From the NCBI RefSeq assembly GCF_003991585.1, contig NZ_PQSP01000005.1:152385-216384 (forward strand): a DNA stretch of 64,000 nt, given 5' to 3'. This DNA comes from Saezia sanguinis (GTDB lineage Bacteria; Pseudomonadota; Gammaproteobacteria; Burkholderiales; Burkholderiaceae_C). The notes beneath the pieces were generated by a model, which did not search any database, was not told where the DNA came from, and was given only the letters and a program-made list of their open reading frames with translations. This document shows, one piece after another, positions 55,496 to 63,992 of this stretch (its first letter is position 1; every line of letters begins with the position of its first letter). The position numbers and the translations under genes are program-made.

Positions 55496-56280
55496 GGACG
55501 TACGCTTACCTCGCCGCTGCTGATGGTTTTGAGACCGTCAGCCGTTTTTATCAACAAATTGCCATGGAGATCAATACCGGCCCCCGTGCCCTGTATACCG
55601 TTTGATGTATACAGCCGGTTTCCTGCCAGCAGGTCTTTTTGTGCAAAGCTCTGCTGCCATGGGGCCAGTCCATGGGTGTTGAAATTGTACACGGCTTGTG
55701 CCACATGAGGCGCAACACATGCCAGCGCAGAAGGGGCATCCCAGCGCGGATCAAGCTGCTTCAGATATCCGGGCGGAGTATGGTATGTGCTTTGTTGTGG
55801 CGGCGGGTTGATGTTGATGCCTATGCCAATAACGGCATAACGTTGCCTGCCGTACAGAATGGTTTCTACGAGGATGCCAACCAGCTTGTGCCACAGGTTC
55901 TGCCCGGTGTTCGGGTCGGGTTGCGCATACCAGATATCGTTTGGCCATTTGATTTTGAGCTTTTGACCGATCGTATCCAATGCGGTGATCACCGCACAGC
56001 CCAGCACCAGAGACAGGCCGTGCTGCTCCGGATTGAGAGGGGCGGCTAATGAAAACATCAGCGTATCACCTGCCTGGGAGGCCCATGCCTTGCCCATGCG
56101 GCCACGGCCGGCGGTCTGGGTTTCTGCTACCAGCATGACCGGTGCAGTCTGCCCACTGCGGATGCGCTGCAGCAACTGGGTATTGGTGGAGTCGGTCTGG
56201 CTGACAATGTCAATGGTGAAGTCAGGCCAGACAGGCTGAATCTGCTCCCATATGCTTTCTGCGGGCCAGTTGAATTTCAT
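55489..56280 (-). CDS. birA: biotin--[acetyl-CoA-carboxylase] ligase BirA, catalytic domain only
   Basis: Attaches biotin to the carboxylase carrier protein. 263 aa from ATG 56280 (MKFNWPAESIWEQIQPVWPD). The biotin/adenylate motif is AGRGRMGKAWAS (57-68), followed by KIKWPNDIWY and LVGILVETILYG. No N-terminal helix-turn-helix is present, so unlike E. coli BirA it cannot repress the biotin operon. The C-terminal domain is short. A TTG four codons upstream is possible. Overlaps the SPOR gene; coaX is absent. Confidence 0.92.
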   Translation of the reverse strand: MKFNWPAESIWEQIQPVWPDFTIDIVSQTDSTNTQLLQRIRSGQTAPVMLVAETQTAGRGRMGKAWASQAGDTLMFSLAAPLNPEQHGLSLVLGCAVITALDTIGQKLKIKWPNDIWYAQPDPNTGQNLWHKLVGILVETILYGRQRYAVIGIGININPPPQQSTYHTPPGYLKQLDPRWDAPSALACVAPHVAQAVYNFNTHGLAPWQQSFAQKDLLAGNRLYTSNGIQGTGAGIDLHGNLLIKTADGLKTISSGEVSVRPC

Positions 56281-56297
56281 GGAGTGGTGCAAATGGA

Positions 56298-56861
56298 TCA
56301 GTTGGTTTTGGAGCGCCTTTTAGGGGCCAGTAAAGTGCCGCGGCATTTCGGGCTGCCACACAGGCAGGCGTACTCGGCTTTGACTTTTTGTGTGTAACGT
56401 ATATCCAGCACAAGGCCGTAATCATAGGTAATTTCTTCCCCGGGCTCAATAGGCCGCAGCGCATGAATGAAGATGCGCCCGTTTTCTTCGTGGGTTTCGC
56501 AATTCGGGGTGCAGGCATGGTTGATCCAGCGTGCAGAGTTGCCGCGAACGCCGCCGTCGATGACTTTACCGTCTTCACGCTGGAAGAAAAAAGTATGGTT
56601 AGGGTGCAACGGGTCATGCGGGTGGCGATTTTCAGCTTCCCGTGCACTGATGATTTCTCCCTTATACTCTATGACGCGTTCCCCCCGGGCAATTGGCCGG
56701 GTTGCAAAAACGCCCTTGCCATGCACTTTGGAATTTTGTACCCGAAGGCGTTGCCTGGGGGCCGGTGCCGGTTGTGCACCGTGCGGTTTTGAGGCTTCGG
56801 CCTGAGGGGCGGGGGGAATACACTTGCCTTTTGCAGAGTTTTTAACAGGGGGTTTGTCCAC
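56298..56861 (-). CDS. SET domain protein-lysine methyltransferase
   Basis: About 187 aa from GTG 56861; a GTG at 56894 would add 11 residues. The N-terminal 36 residues are polar and Pro/Lys-rich. SET motifs: GKGVFATRPIARGE (48-61), NHACTPNCE (114-122) for SAM and the pseudoknot, and EEITYDYG (142-149). The post-SET cysteines CLCGSPKCRG (166-175) with Cys121 form the zinc site of the eukaryotic-type family. It uses SAM to methylate lysine; the target is unknown. Known bacterial examples modify histone-like proteins or host histones. Divergent from topB and 17 bp upstream of birA. Confidence 0.85.
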   Translation of the reverse strand: MDKPPVKNSAKGKCIPPAPQAEASKPHGAQPAPAPRQRLRVQNSKVHGKGVFATRPIARGERVIEYKGEIISAREAENRHPHDPLHPNHTFFFQREDGKVIDGGVRGNSARWINHACTPNCETHEENGRIFIHALRPIEPGEEITYDYGLVLDIRYTQKVKAEYACLCGSPKCRGTLLAPKRRSKTN

Positions 56862-56884
56862 GATATAAGAAACCTGTAAATTGA

Positions 56885-56921
56885 ATATATGCACATGCGT
56901 GCGCGTGTGCGTATGCGCGCG
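56885..56921. repeat. 37-bp alternating purine-pyrimidine tract (potential Z-DNA)
   Basis: Every step from 56885 to 56921 alternates purine and pyrimidine, with a GC-rich core of CG, CA and TG steps. It sits in the divergent control region between the SET gene and topB. Under negative supercoiling such tracts tend to flip to Z-DNA (general knowledge); function here is inferred. Confidence 0.7.
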
Positions 56922-57053
56922 AGAGGAAAACTACAGTGTACCGTGTAAACCCGATACTGGGGCTGTAGTGGACGGATTGGTTATTTGGGGGTGCCTTCAG
57001 GTCAGGTGGATGAATGGCTAAACGCATTTCCAATACGCAGGAATTTTTTTGAC

Positions 57054-59714
57054 ATGAGTGAAAAAACATTGGTCATTGCTGAAAAACCTTCGGTGGCGCA
57101 GGATATTGTGCGCGCACTGACATCGGTAGCAGGCAAGTTTGACAAAAAAGATGATTATTATGAAGGCGAGCAGTATGTTGTGACTTCGGCCGTGGGGCAT
57201 CTGGTCGAAATCAAGGCGCCTGAGGCATATGAGGTTAAGCGCGGCAAATGGAGTTTTGCCAATTTGCCGGTCATTCCGCCTGAGTTTGCACTGGAGCCGG
57301 TGGCTAAAAGCAAAACCCGGCTGAATGCCATTGTCAAACTGATCAAACGAAAAGACATTAGCCGGCTGATCAATGCGTGTGACGCGGGGCGGGAAGGGGA
57401 GTTGATTTTCCGCCTGATCGTGCAGTACGCCAAAGCAAAGCAACCGGTGCAAAGGTTGTGGCTGCAAAGTATGACGCCGCAGGCTATTCGGGATGGTTTT
57501 GAGCACCTTCGCAACGATGCGCAGATGCAGCCTTTGGCAGCGGCGGCACGCAGCCGTTCGGAGGCCGACTGGCTGGTCGGCATCAATGGCACGCGCGCCA
57601 TGACCGCATTCAACTCCCGCGACGGCGGGTTCTTTTTAACCACCGTTGGGCGGGTGCAGACGCCAACCCTGGCGGTTGTGGTTGAGCGGGAAGAGAAAAT
57701 CAGGCAGTTTGTCGCACGCGATTATTGGGAAGTACATGCCGTGTTTGGTGCCCAGGCGGGTGCTTATGCGGGCAAATGGTTTGACCCGGCGTGGAAAAAA
57801 GGTACTGATGAACATGCCAAGGCCGATCGCTTGTGGGAAAAATCGAAGGCACAGGCCATTGCGGCGGCGGTGCAGGGACGGCAGGGTACGGTCACAGAGG
57901 AAAGCAAACCTGCTTCCAAATCAAGCCCGCTACTGTTTGACCTGACGTCGTTGCAGCGGGAGGCGAACAGCAAGTTTGGTTTTTCGGCTAAAACAACATT
58001 GTCGTTGGCACAGGCCTTGTATGAAAAACATAAGGCGCTGACTTACCCCCGAACGGATTCGCGGGCGCTGCCGGAGGATTATCTGGGCGTTGTCAAGAAA
58101 ACGCTGCAGGTGCTTGCAGAAAGCCACCAGTCCCATTTATCGCCGTTTGCACAGGAGGCATTGGCGAAAAGTTATGTCAAACCAAGCAAACGGGTGTTTG
58201 ACAACAGCAAAGTGTCAGATCACTTTGCCATTATCCCCACCCAGCAGATGCCAGGCGCGCTCTCCGAAGCCGAACGCAAGCTGTATGACCTGGTGGTGAG
58301 GCGGTTCATGGCGGTGTTTTTCCCACCGGCAGAATATCTGATCACGACACGTATCACGCAGGTGCTGGAGCACCGTTTCAAATCTGAAGGCAAGGTGCTG
58401 GTGCGCCCGGGCTGGCTGGCGATTTATGGCAAGGATGCCGATGTGGATGACGACAAAGGCGACGGCAACGGGAAATCGCTGGTGCCGGTGCAGCCCAATG
58501 AGCAGGTCCAGACGGAAGAAGTGGAAGTGAAAGACCTGCAGACCCGTCCACCAGCACGTTTTTCTGAAGCGACGTTGCTGGGTGCCATGGAAGGGGCTGG
58601 TAAAACGGTCGATGATGAGGAGTTGCGCGCAGCCATGCAGGAAAAAGGGCTTGGAACTCCGGCGACCCGGGCGGCGATTATCGAAGGGCTGCTGAATGAA
58701 AAATACCTGCTGCGCGAAGGGCGTGAGCTCATTCCTACTGCCAAGGCGTTTCAGTTGCTGACACTGTTGCGCGGCCTGGGGGTGGATGAGCTTTCCAAGC
58801 CGGAGTTGACCGGTGAATGGGAGCACAAGCTCGCGCAGATGGAAAAGGGGCAGTTAAGCCGCGAAGCGTTCATGAGCGAAATTGCCAAGATGACGCAGCA
58901 CATTGTGCAAAAGGCCAAAGAATATGACCGGGACAGTGTGCCGGGCAATTATGCCACCTTGAAAACACCATGCCCGAATTGCGGCGGGGTTGTCAAAGAA
59001 AATTACCGTCGTTTTACCTGTACGGGTGCGGACGGCAATTCAGAAGGATGCGGATTTTCCATCAGCAAAATTCCGGGTGGACGCAGTTTTGAGCTGGATG
59101 AGGTCGAGCAGCTTTTGCGTGACAAGCATATCGGCCCGTTGCAGGGGTTCCGCTCCAAAGCCGGTTGGCCTTTTGCCGCCGAACTGAAACTGGTCAGAGA
59201 CAATGAGATCAATAACTGGAAGCTGGAATTTGACTTTGGCAACGATGATAAGAATGCCAATGGCGAATCTGCCGAGCTGGCCGATTTCAGCGGTATCCAT
59301 TCATTAGGCGCATGCCCGAAATGCAGCGGCGGGGTTTATCCGTGGGGCAGCAATTATGTCTGTGAAAATGCGGTCTCCACCGTCAAGCAGCCGAAACCGA
59401 CATGCGATTTCAAGACCGGGCAGATCATTTTGCAGCAGCCGATAGCGCCGGAGCAGGTGACCAAATTGCTGGCAACCGGCAAAACGGATTTGCTGGAAGG
59501 GTTTGTCTCTAATAAAACGCGGCGTAAATTCAAGGCATATCTGGCATGGGACGCGAAAGCCGGCAAAGTGGGGTTTGAGTTTGAGCCGCGCGCAGGTGGC
59601 AAAGCCGGCGCTAAAACCGCAGCACGAAAAACAACGGTGAAAAAGGATGAAAAAACAGCCGTTGCTGCCAAAAAGCCGGCAACCAAACGGGCCGCTAAAA
59701 AGAGTGCGTCATAG
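57054..59714 (+). CDS. topB: DNA topoisomerase III with lysine-rich tail
   Basis: Type IA topoisomerase that relaxes and decatenates DNA. 886 aa, far longer than the 653-aa E. coli TopB. The Toprim part has Glu10 (VIAEKPSVA) and DAGREGE (110-116). The catalytic Tyr is Tyr331 in ALTYPRTDSR. From about 630 come two zinc-ribbon-like units: CPNCGGVVKENYRRFTCTG and CPKCSGGVYPWGSNYVCENA. The chain ends with about 35 residues of Lys/Ala (TAARKTTVKKDEKTA, KKPATKRAAKKSAS) like histone H1. ATG 57054; a longer open frame begins at 56985. Confidence 0.93.
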   Translation: MSEKTLVIAEKPSVAQDIVRALTSVAGKFDKKDDYYEGEQYVVTSAVGHLVEIKAPEAYEVKRGKWSFANLPVIPPEFALEPVAKSKTRLNAIVKLIKRKDISRLINACDAGREGELIFRLIVQYAKAKQPVQRLWLQSMTPQAIRDGFEHLRNDAQMQPLAAAARSRSEADWLVGINGTRAMTAFNSRDGGFFLTTVGRVQTPTLAVVVEREEKIRQFVARDYWEVHAVFGAQAGAYAGKWFDPAWKKGTDEHAKADRLWEKSKAQAIAAAVQGRQGTVTEESKPASKSSPLLFDLTSLQREANSKFGFSAKTTLSLAQALYEKHKALTYPRTDSRALPEDYLGVVKKTLQVLAESHQSHLSPFAQEALAKSYVKPSKRVFDNSKVSDHFAIIPTQQMPGALSEAERKLYDLVVRRFMAVFFPPAEYLITTRITQVLEHRFKSEGKVLVRPGWLAIYGKDADVDDDKGDGNGKSLVPVQPNEQVQTEEVEVKDLQTRPPARFSEATLLGAMEGAGKTVDDEELRAAMQEKGLGTPATRAAIIEGLLNEKYLLREGRELIPTAKAFQLLTLLRGLGVDELSKPELTGEWEHKLAQMEKGQLSREAFMSEIAKMTQHIVQKAKEYDRDSVPGNYATLKTPCPNCGGVVKENYRRFTCTGADGNSEGCGFSISKIPGGRSFELDEVEQLLRDKHIGPLQGFRSKAGWPFAAELKLVRDNEINNWKLEFDFGNDDKNANGESAELADFSGIHSLGACPKCSGGVYPWGSNYVCENAVSTVKQPKPTCDFKTGQIILQQPIAPEQVTKLLATGKTDLLEGFVSNKTRRKFKAYLAWDAKAGKVGFEFEPRAGGKAGAKTAARKTTVKKDEKTAVAAKKPATKRAAKKSAS

Positions 59715-59812
59715 GCGATCAGCCTAGGCTGTAGGCGGGTGTTTTGATTGCTGCCAACCGGCCATGGGGTTTGTTTTTGACGAAGGCATTTCATTTTTGC
59801 CGGTGAACATAC

Positions 59813-59842
59813 AAAAACAGCGCATTTCGCGCTGTTTTTTTT
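59813..59842. terminator. bidirectional terminator between topB and cycA
   Basis: Perfect 11-bp stem (59813-59823 with 59829-59839), 5-nt loop. Eight T end the plus-strand reading, and the minus strand ends in TTTTTG. It serves both topB and the convergent permease gene. Confidence 0.9.
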
Positions 59843-59855
59843 GTCAGGGCATCCG

Positions 59856-61274
59856 CTATGGCCGATGCTGAATGGCGTGTGTGATTTTCCTTTTAATCCG
59901 GTAATACCCGACGCCAAGCACAATGAACCAGATGGGGGTGACCAGCAGGGCCTGGCGGGTATCGGCTTCCAGCATTAAAAGCACAATGACAAAAGCAAAA
60001 AATGCCAGGCTGACCCATGTCATCAGAATGCCTCCTGGCATTTTAAATAAAGATGCCGCGTGTTTTTCCGGCCGCTGGCGGCGGAATACCAGATAAGAAA
60101 TCAGGATGATCGACCAGACAAACATGAACAAGGTGGCCGATACAGTCGTGACAACGGTAAAGGCCGCCATGATGTTGGGCATGATGAAAATCAGTGTGGC
60201 ACCACACAAGAGGCAAATGCACGAGAACAGCAGGCCGGCTGCCGGGACAGCGTGGGCCGACAGGCGGCTGAATGCTTTGGGGGCAACGCCGGATGTTGCC
60301 AGGCTGTAGAGCATGCGGCTGGTTGAGTAGACACCACTGTTGGCTGACGAGGCGGCCGATGTCATGACAACAAAATTGATGACGCCGGCAGCAGCAGGCA
60401 GGCCAATGAGCGTGAACATTTCAACGAACGGGCTTTTATCTGCAATGATGCTGGACCATGGTGTCACGGCCATGATGGCTAGCAGCGCAAATATGTAAAA
60501 GAAAATGATGCGAAATGGAATCGAGTTGATGGCCCGTGGTAGTGTGGTTTCCGGGTCTTTGGTTTCGGCGGCGGTGGTACCGACCAGTTCAATGCCCACA
60601 AATGCGAAAACGGCAATCTGGAAGCCGGCAAAGAACCCCATGACGCCTTTTGGAAACATGCCACCATGGGCCCAGATATTGGATACGGCAGCCTGTGTGC
60701 CTGACGGCGATGTGAATGCTGTTGCAACCAGAAAGATCCCCACCAGAATCAATGCACAGATGGTGATGATTTTGATCATGGAGAACCAGAATTCAGTTTC
60801 GCCAAACAGCTTGACGGACAACAGGTTCAGGCACAACAGCAACAGAATGGTCAGTATGGCCGGAATCCAGCCGGCAAGGTCTGGCCACCAGAACTGTGCA
60901 TAACCGGCAATGGCAATCACGTCAGCAGTGCCGGTGACAATCCAGCAGAACCAGTATGTCCAGCCGGTGAAATAACCGGCCCAGGGGCCAAGCAGGTCAG
61001 AGGCAAAGTCGGTAAATGACCGATAGTGCAGGTTGGACAGCAGCAACTCACCCATGGCCCGCATGACAAAAAACAGGACAAATCCGATGATCATGTAGAC
61101 AAAAATGATGGAGGGGCCTGCCAGGCTGATGGTTTTGCCTGACCCCATGAAAAGCCCGGTACCGATGGCGCCGCTGATCGCAATCAGCTGGATGTGCCTG
61201 TTGCTCAGGTTTCTTTTAAGTTTGTTGGCAGGAATGCTTTCACTGTGAAAATTATTGTCGTTATGTGCTGGCAT
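59856..61274 (-). CDS. cycA: amino acid permease CycA (D-serine/D-alanine/glycine:H+ symporter type)
   Basis: 472 aa, 12 helices, APC superfamily. Very close to E. coli CycA along its length: RNLSNRHIQLIAISGAIGTG (21-40), SGKTISLAGPSIIFVYMIIG, FDLLGPWAGYFTGWTYWF-like segment, GFQIAVFAFVGIELVGTTAA and SAASSANSGVYSTSRMLYSL. It imports glycine, D-alanine, D-serine and, in E. coli, D-cycloserine. Start ATG 61274. No glycine riboswitch or other element is visible in the 155 bp upstream. Confidence 0.92.
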   Translation of the reverse strand: MPAHNDNNFHSESIPANKLKRNLSNRHIQLIAISGAIGTGLFMGSGKTISLAGPSIIFVYMIIGFVLFFVMRAMGELLLSNLHYRSFTDFASDLLGPWAGYFTGWTYWFCWIVTGTADVIAIAGYAQFWWPDLAGWIPAILTILLLLCLNLLSVKLFGETEFWFSMIKIITICALILVGIFLVATAFTSPSGTQAAVSNIWAHGGMFPKGVMGFFAGFQIAVFAFVGIELVGTTAAETKDPETTLPRAINSIPFRIIFFYIFALLAIMAVTPWSSIIADKSPFVEMFTLIGLPAAAGVINFVVMTSAASSANSGVYSTSRMLYSLATSGVAPKAFSRLSAHAVPAAGLLFSCICLLCGATLIFIMPNIMAAFTVVTTVSATLFMFVWSIILISYLVFRRQRPEKHAASLFKMPGGILMTWVSLAFFAFVIVLLMLEADTRQALLVTPIWFIVLGVGYYRIKRKITHAIQHRP

Positions 61275-61429
61275 GGCCGTGTCTCTAAGAAAATGTAAGC
61301 AGCTATTCTATGCCTGCGTCTGATCCTGATGGCTTTTTATCGTGATTGGTAAGGTATGTCAGGCTGAAACATACGCAACGGTCTCGATATATGGGACTTA
61401 GTTGGCGTTAAACCAGACTGCTGCATTGG

Positions 61430-61933
61430 CTACACTGCCTGTTCAAACCCGCTGGCGTAAGCCTCCAGTCCAATCTGAATGACGGTGGCGATTTCAGTGC
61501 CGACCTCTTCTTTGAATTCGGCTTCTGCTTGCGTGACCGCACGGGTGAACGCTTGCAACCACAGCAAGCCACTTTCGGTGTATTGAATCATTCTGGCCCT
61601 GCGGTCCCGCGCGTCCATGGTGCGTATCACAATACCCCACGCCTCGCACTGATCTACCAGATCATTCATCGCCTGTTTGCTCATATGCGCCTGCTGTGCC
61701 AGCTCGCTCAGCCGGGCGCCTTCGGGTGGCAGGTGGCGTGTAATGTGGATGTGGGCAGCGCTGACCTGTCCGCGAGCCGCCAGATTCGACAGCGCCAGGG
61801 GCACGTCAACATCTCGCGCCATCAGCGAGATCACCCGCTGGTCAAAGCGTTGTAGGGCATACCCAAGCAGACGGCCCAAATGGGGCTGCTGCCAATAAGG
61901 TGTATGCAAGGCGGATGTGTGGGCAATTGGCAT
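61430..61933 (-). CDS. MarR family transcriptional regulator
   Basis: 167 aa from ATG 61933 with AGGAT at good distance; an ATG three codons earlier is possible. The winged helix is recognisable: ARLSELAQQAHMSKQAMNDL (helix-turn-helix), then the wing IVIRTMDARDRRARMIQYTESG (in part). The dimerisation helices are at both ends. A perfect 6-7-6 inverted repeat upstream (61995-62013) is a plausible autoregulatory operator. Divergent from recA; the ligand is unknown. Confidence 0.85.
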   Translation of the reverse strand: MPIAHTSALHTPYWQQPHLGRLLGYALQRFDQRVISLMARDVDVPLALSNLAARGQVSAAHIHITRHLPPEGARLSELAQQAHMSKQAMNDLVDQCEAWGIVIRTMDARDRRARMIQYTESGLLWLQAFTRAVTQAEAEFKEEVGTEIATVIQIGLEAYASGFEQAV

Positions 61934-61994
61934 GAAAATCATCCTGATTGTTGAACGCTGGATTCATTAAACATCAAAATAGTTTCTTTGTAAA

Positions 61995-62013
61995 TAGTCA
62001 TGTAAACTGACTA
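61995..62013. promoter_or_regulatory. MarR-type operator candidate
   Basis: TAGTCA (61995-62000), seven bases, TGACTA (62008-62013): a perfect dyad of MarR-operator size, 62 bp from the MarR start and 112 bp from recA. Binding by the neighbouring regulator is inferred. Confidence 0.5.
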
Positions 62014-62051
62014 AAAAACTGATTTACTTTAAAGTATAAGCTGTTAAACTA

Positions 62052-62067
62052 CTGTTCAAGCATACAG
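62052..62067. promoter_or_regulatory. LexA (SOS) box of recA
   Basis: CTGT, eight bases, ACAG exactly fits the LexA box outline, 58 bp before the recA ATG. TTTACT (62022-62027) and TAAACT (62044-62049) could form the -35 and -10 of the promoter it overlaps. recA control by LexA is known in betaproteobacteria. Confidence 0.7.
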
Positions 62068-62124
62068 TTAATGCAAATTGAATCACAAGGTAACTATTTA
62101 GCGAAAGAAAAGGAGCAGGACAAC

Positions 62125-63201
62125 ATGGCAACTTCAGCAAAAAGCGATAAGGCCGCCGTCAGCACAGAAAAAGCCAAGGCACTGCAAGCTGCCCTGGCCC
62201 AAATTGAAAAACAGTTTGGCAAGGGATCCATCATGCGCATGGGCGATGGAGAAGTTGTCTCCGACATCCAGGTGGTTTCTACCGGCTCGCTGGGGCTCGA
62301 TATTGCGCTGGGCGTTGGTGGGTTGCCACGCGGGCGTGTGATCGAGATTTATGGCCCGGAATCCTCCGGGAAAACGACATTGACGTTGCAGGTGATTGCC
62401 GAAATGCAGAAAGTGAACGGCACCTGCGCATTCATTGATGCAGAGCATGCGCTGGATGTGCAATATGCACAGAAACTCGGCGTGAATGTACAGGATCTGC
62501 TGCTTTCCCAGCCTGATACGGGTGAGCAGGCGCTGGAAATTGTGGATTCGCTGGTGCGCTCCGGTTCGGTGGACCTCGTGGTTATTGACTCGGTAGCCGC
62601 CTTGACGCCCCGTGCAGAAATTGAAGGCGATATGGGAGACCAGATGCCAGGGCTGCAGGCACGTCTGATGAGCCAGGCCTTGCGTAAACTGACGGCCTCC
62701 ATCAAAAAAACCAACTGCATGGTGATCTTCATTAACCAGATCCGCATGAAAATTGGTGTCATGTTCGGCTCGCCAGAAACCACGACAGGTGGGAATGCCC
62801 TGAAGTTCTATTCGTCGGTACGCATGGATATTCGCCGTATTGGTTCCATCAAAAAAGGCGATGAAGTTGTCGGCAGTGAAACCCGTGTCAAAGTGGTCAA
62901 AAACAAAGTGGCACCTCCCTTCAAGATGGCCGAGTTTGACATCATGTATGGCAAAGGCATCAGCCGTGAAGGCGAAATACTGGATATGGGCGTGACTGCC
63001 AACATCGTTGATAAATCGGGTGCATGGTATGCCTACAATGGTGAAAAAATCGGACAAGGGCGTGATAATGCACGCGATTTTCTGAGAGAAAATCCGGTTC
63101 TGGCACAGGAAATAGAAGGCAAAATCCGCACATCACTCAATATCCCGTTACTCAATGAAGACGGCGAAATTGATCCGGCAGAAATGAGCGAAGCGGAATA
63201 A
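62125..63201 (+). CDS. recA: recombinase RecA
   Basis: ATP-dependent strand-exchange protein and SOS co-protease. 358 aa from ATG 62125 ([20 protein letters not shown]) behind AAAGGAG; the upstream open frame is not used. Walker A is GPESSGKT (about 82-89), Walker [11 protein letters not shown], and the loop 2 region [20 protein letters not shown]. The acidic C-terminus is [17 protein letters not shown]. Controlled by a LexA box. A hairpin before recX likely limits readthrough. Confidence 0.97.
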   Translation: MATSAKSDKAAVSTEKAKALQAALAQIEKQFGKGSIMRMGDGEVVSDIQVVSTGSLGLDIALGVGGLPRGRVIEIYGPESSGKTTLTLQVIAEMQKVNGTCAFIDAEHALDVQYAQKLGVNVQDLLLSQPDTGEQALEIVDSLVRSGSVDLVVIDSVAALTPRAEIEGDMGDQMPGLQARLMSQALRKLTASIKKTNCMVIFINQIRMKIGVMFGSPETTTGGNALKFYSSVRMDIRRIGSIKKGDEVVGSETRVKVVKNKVAPPFKMAEFDIMYGKGISREGEILDMGVTANIVDKSGAWYAYNGEKIGQGRDNARDFLRENPVLAQEIEGKIRTSLNIPLLNEDGEIDPAEMSEAE

Positions 63202-63212
63202 TGATGAATACG

Positions 63213-63234
63213 AAGCGGCAATCACTTGCCGCTT
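63213..63234 (+). terminator. hairpin between recA and recX (attenuator-like)
   Basis: Perfect 8-bp stem (63213-63220 with 63227-63234), 6-nt loop, then only TTGC, so termination should be partial. A weak terminator here would let a little recX be made from the recA promoter, as in E. coli. Confidence 0.6.
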
Positions 63235-63253
63235 TTGCAATACAGCCACCGAC

Positions 63254-63781
63254 ATGAAAACGCAGCCTTCTTCAATCAAAGCCAAAGCACTGCGGCTGTT
63301 GGCGCAACGAGACTATTCATATGCGGAGTTGAACGCAAAGTTGCAGAAATGGTTGCAGACTAAAAACCAGCAAATGCAGGAAGATGACGCCGCGACAGTA
63401 GAAAGCTTATCTTCTGAGCAGATGCAGGAAATCGCAGATATCCTCAATGAATTTCAGCAGCGGGGATGGGTCAGTGATCAGCGTGTTGTAGAAGCAGTGA
63501 TTTACCAGAAAGCGCCCCGGCTGGGGCAGGCGCGGTTACGTCAGGAGCTGAAAGCCAAAGGACTTGATGAATCTGTGGTGCAAGAAGCTTTGTCAGAATT
63601 AAAAGAAAGCGAATTTGAGCGTGCCTGTGCGGTGTGGCAACGCAAATTCAGCAACTTTCCTTCCGATGCAAACAGTTACCAAAAGCAGGCACGTTTTTTG
63701 ACCTATCGTGGCTTTTCCTCTGAGGTGACCCGCAAAGTTTTGGCTGGCGGCTGGAATAACATCATGGAATCTGGCACTTAG
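63254..63781 (+). CDS. recX: regulatory protein RecX
   Basis: Small all-helical inhibitor that binds RecA filaments. 175 aa. RecX repeats: SIKAKALRLLAQRDYSYAEL (7-26), the conserved GWVSDQRVVEAVIYQKAPRL (about 71-90), LGQARLRQELKAKGLDESVV, and a final KQARFLTYRGFSSEVTRKVL. Residues 36-55 (KNQQMQEDDAATVESLSSEQ) form a polar insert not seen in compact RecX. Starts 53 bp after recA. Confidence 0.92.
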   Translation: MKTQPSSIKAKALRLLAQRDYSYAELNAKLQKWLQTKNQQMQEDDAATVESLSSEQMQEIADILNEFQQRGWVSDQRVVEAVIYQKAPRLGQARLRQELKAKGLDESVVQEALSELKESEFERACAVWQRKFSNFPSDANSYQKQARFLTYRGFSSEVTRKVLAGGWNNIMESGT

Positions 63782-63904
63782 AATGCCGGAAGTCAGGGCT
63801 TTAAGGGCACCAATAACCCGCGTGTTTTTGTTGTGCCCTGCCTGCCGGGATGCGTCGCATTTTGACAACTGCGACAAGCATTTCAATTTAAGTGAACGAC
63901 TCAC

Positions 63905-63934
63905 TTGACAAAGTTAAATAAGTGGTGCTATAGT
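63905..63934 (+). promoter_or_regulatory. strong sigma-70 promoter at the right edge
   Basis: Perfect TTGACA (63905-63910), 18-bp spacer, TATAGT (63929-63934). It drives whatever begins after 63940: either the ATG at 63993 or a stable RNA operon beyond the edge. A GCGCTG-like dyad follows at 63945-63962. Confidence 0.6.
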
Positions 63935-63992
63935 TCATGTCTTCGCTGAATTACAGCGCAGCTGCAAAGCATGATGAGAGGAAGGCTCCCTG

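Noticed and set aside
59354..59923. 189-codon minus-strand open frame over the 3' end of topB
   Set aside because: It runs through the topB zinc-ribbon coding sequence and the terminator, and has no family-like sequence.
61275..61429. Possible glycine riboswitch upstream of cycA
   Set aside because: No tandem aptamer-like pairing or conserved core bases could be found in the 155 bp.
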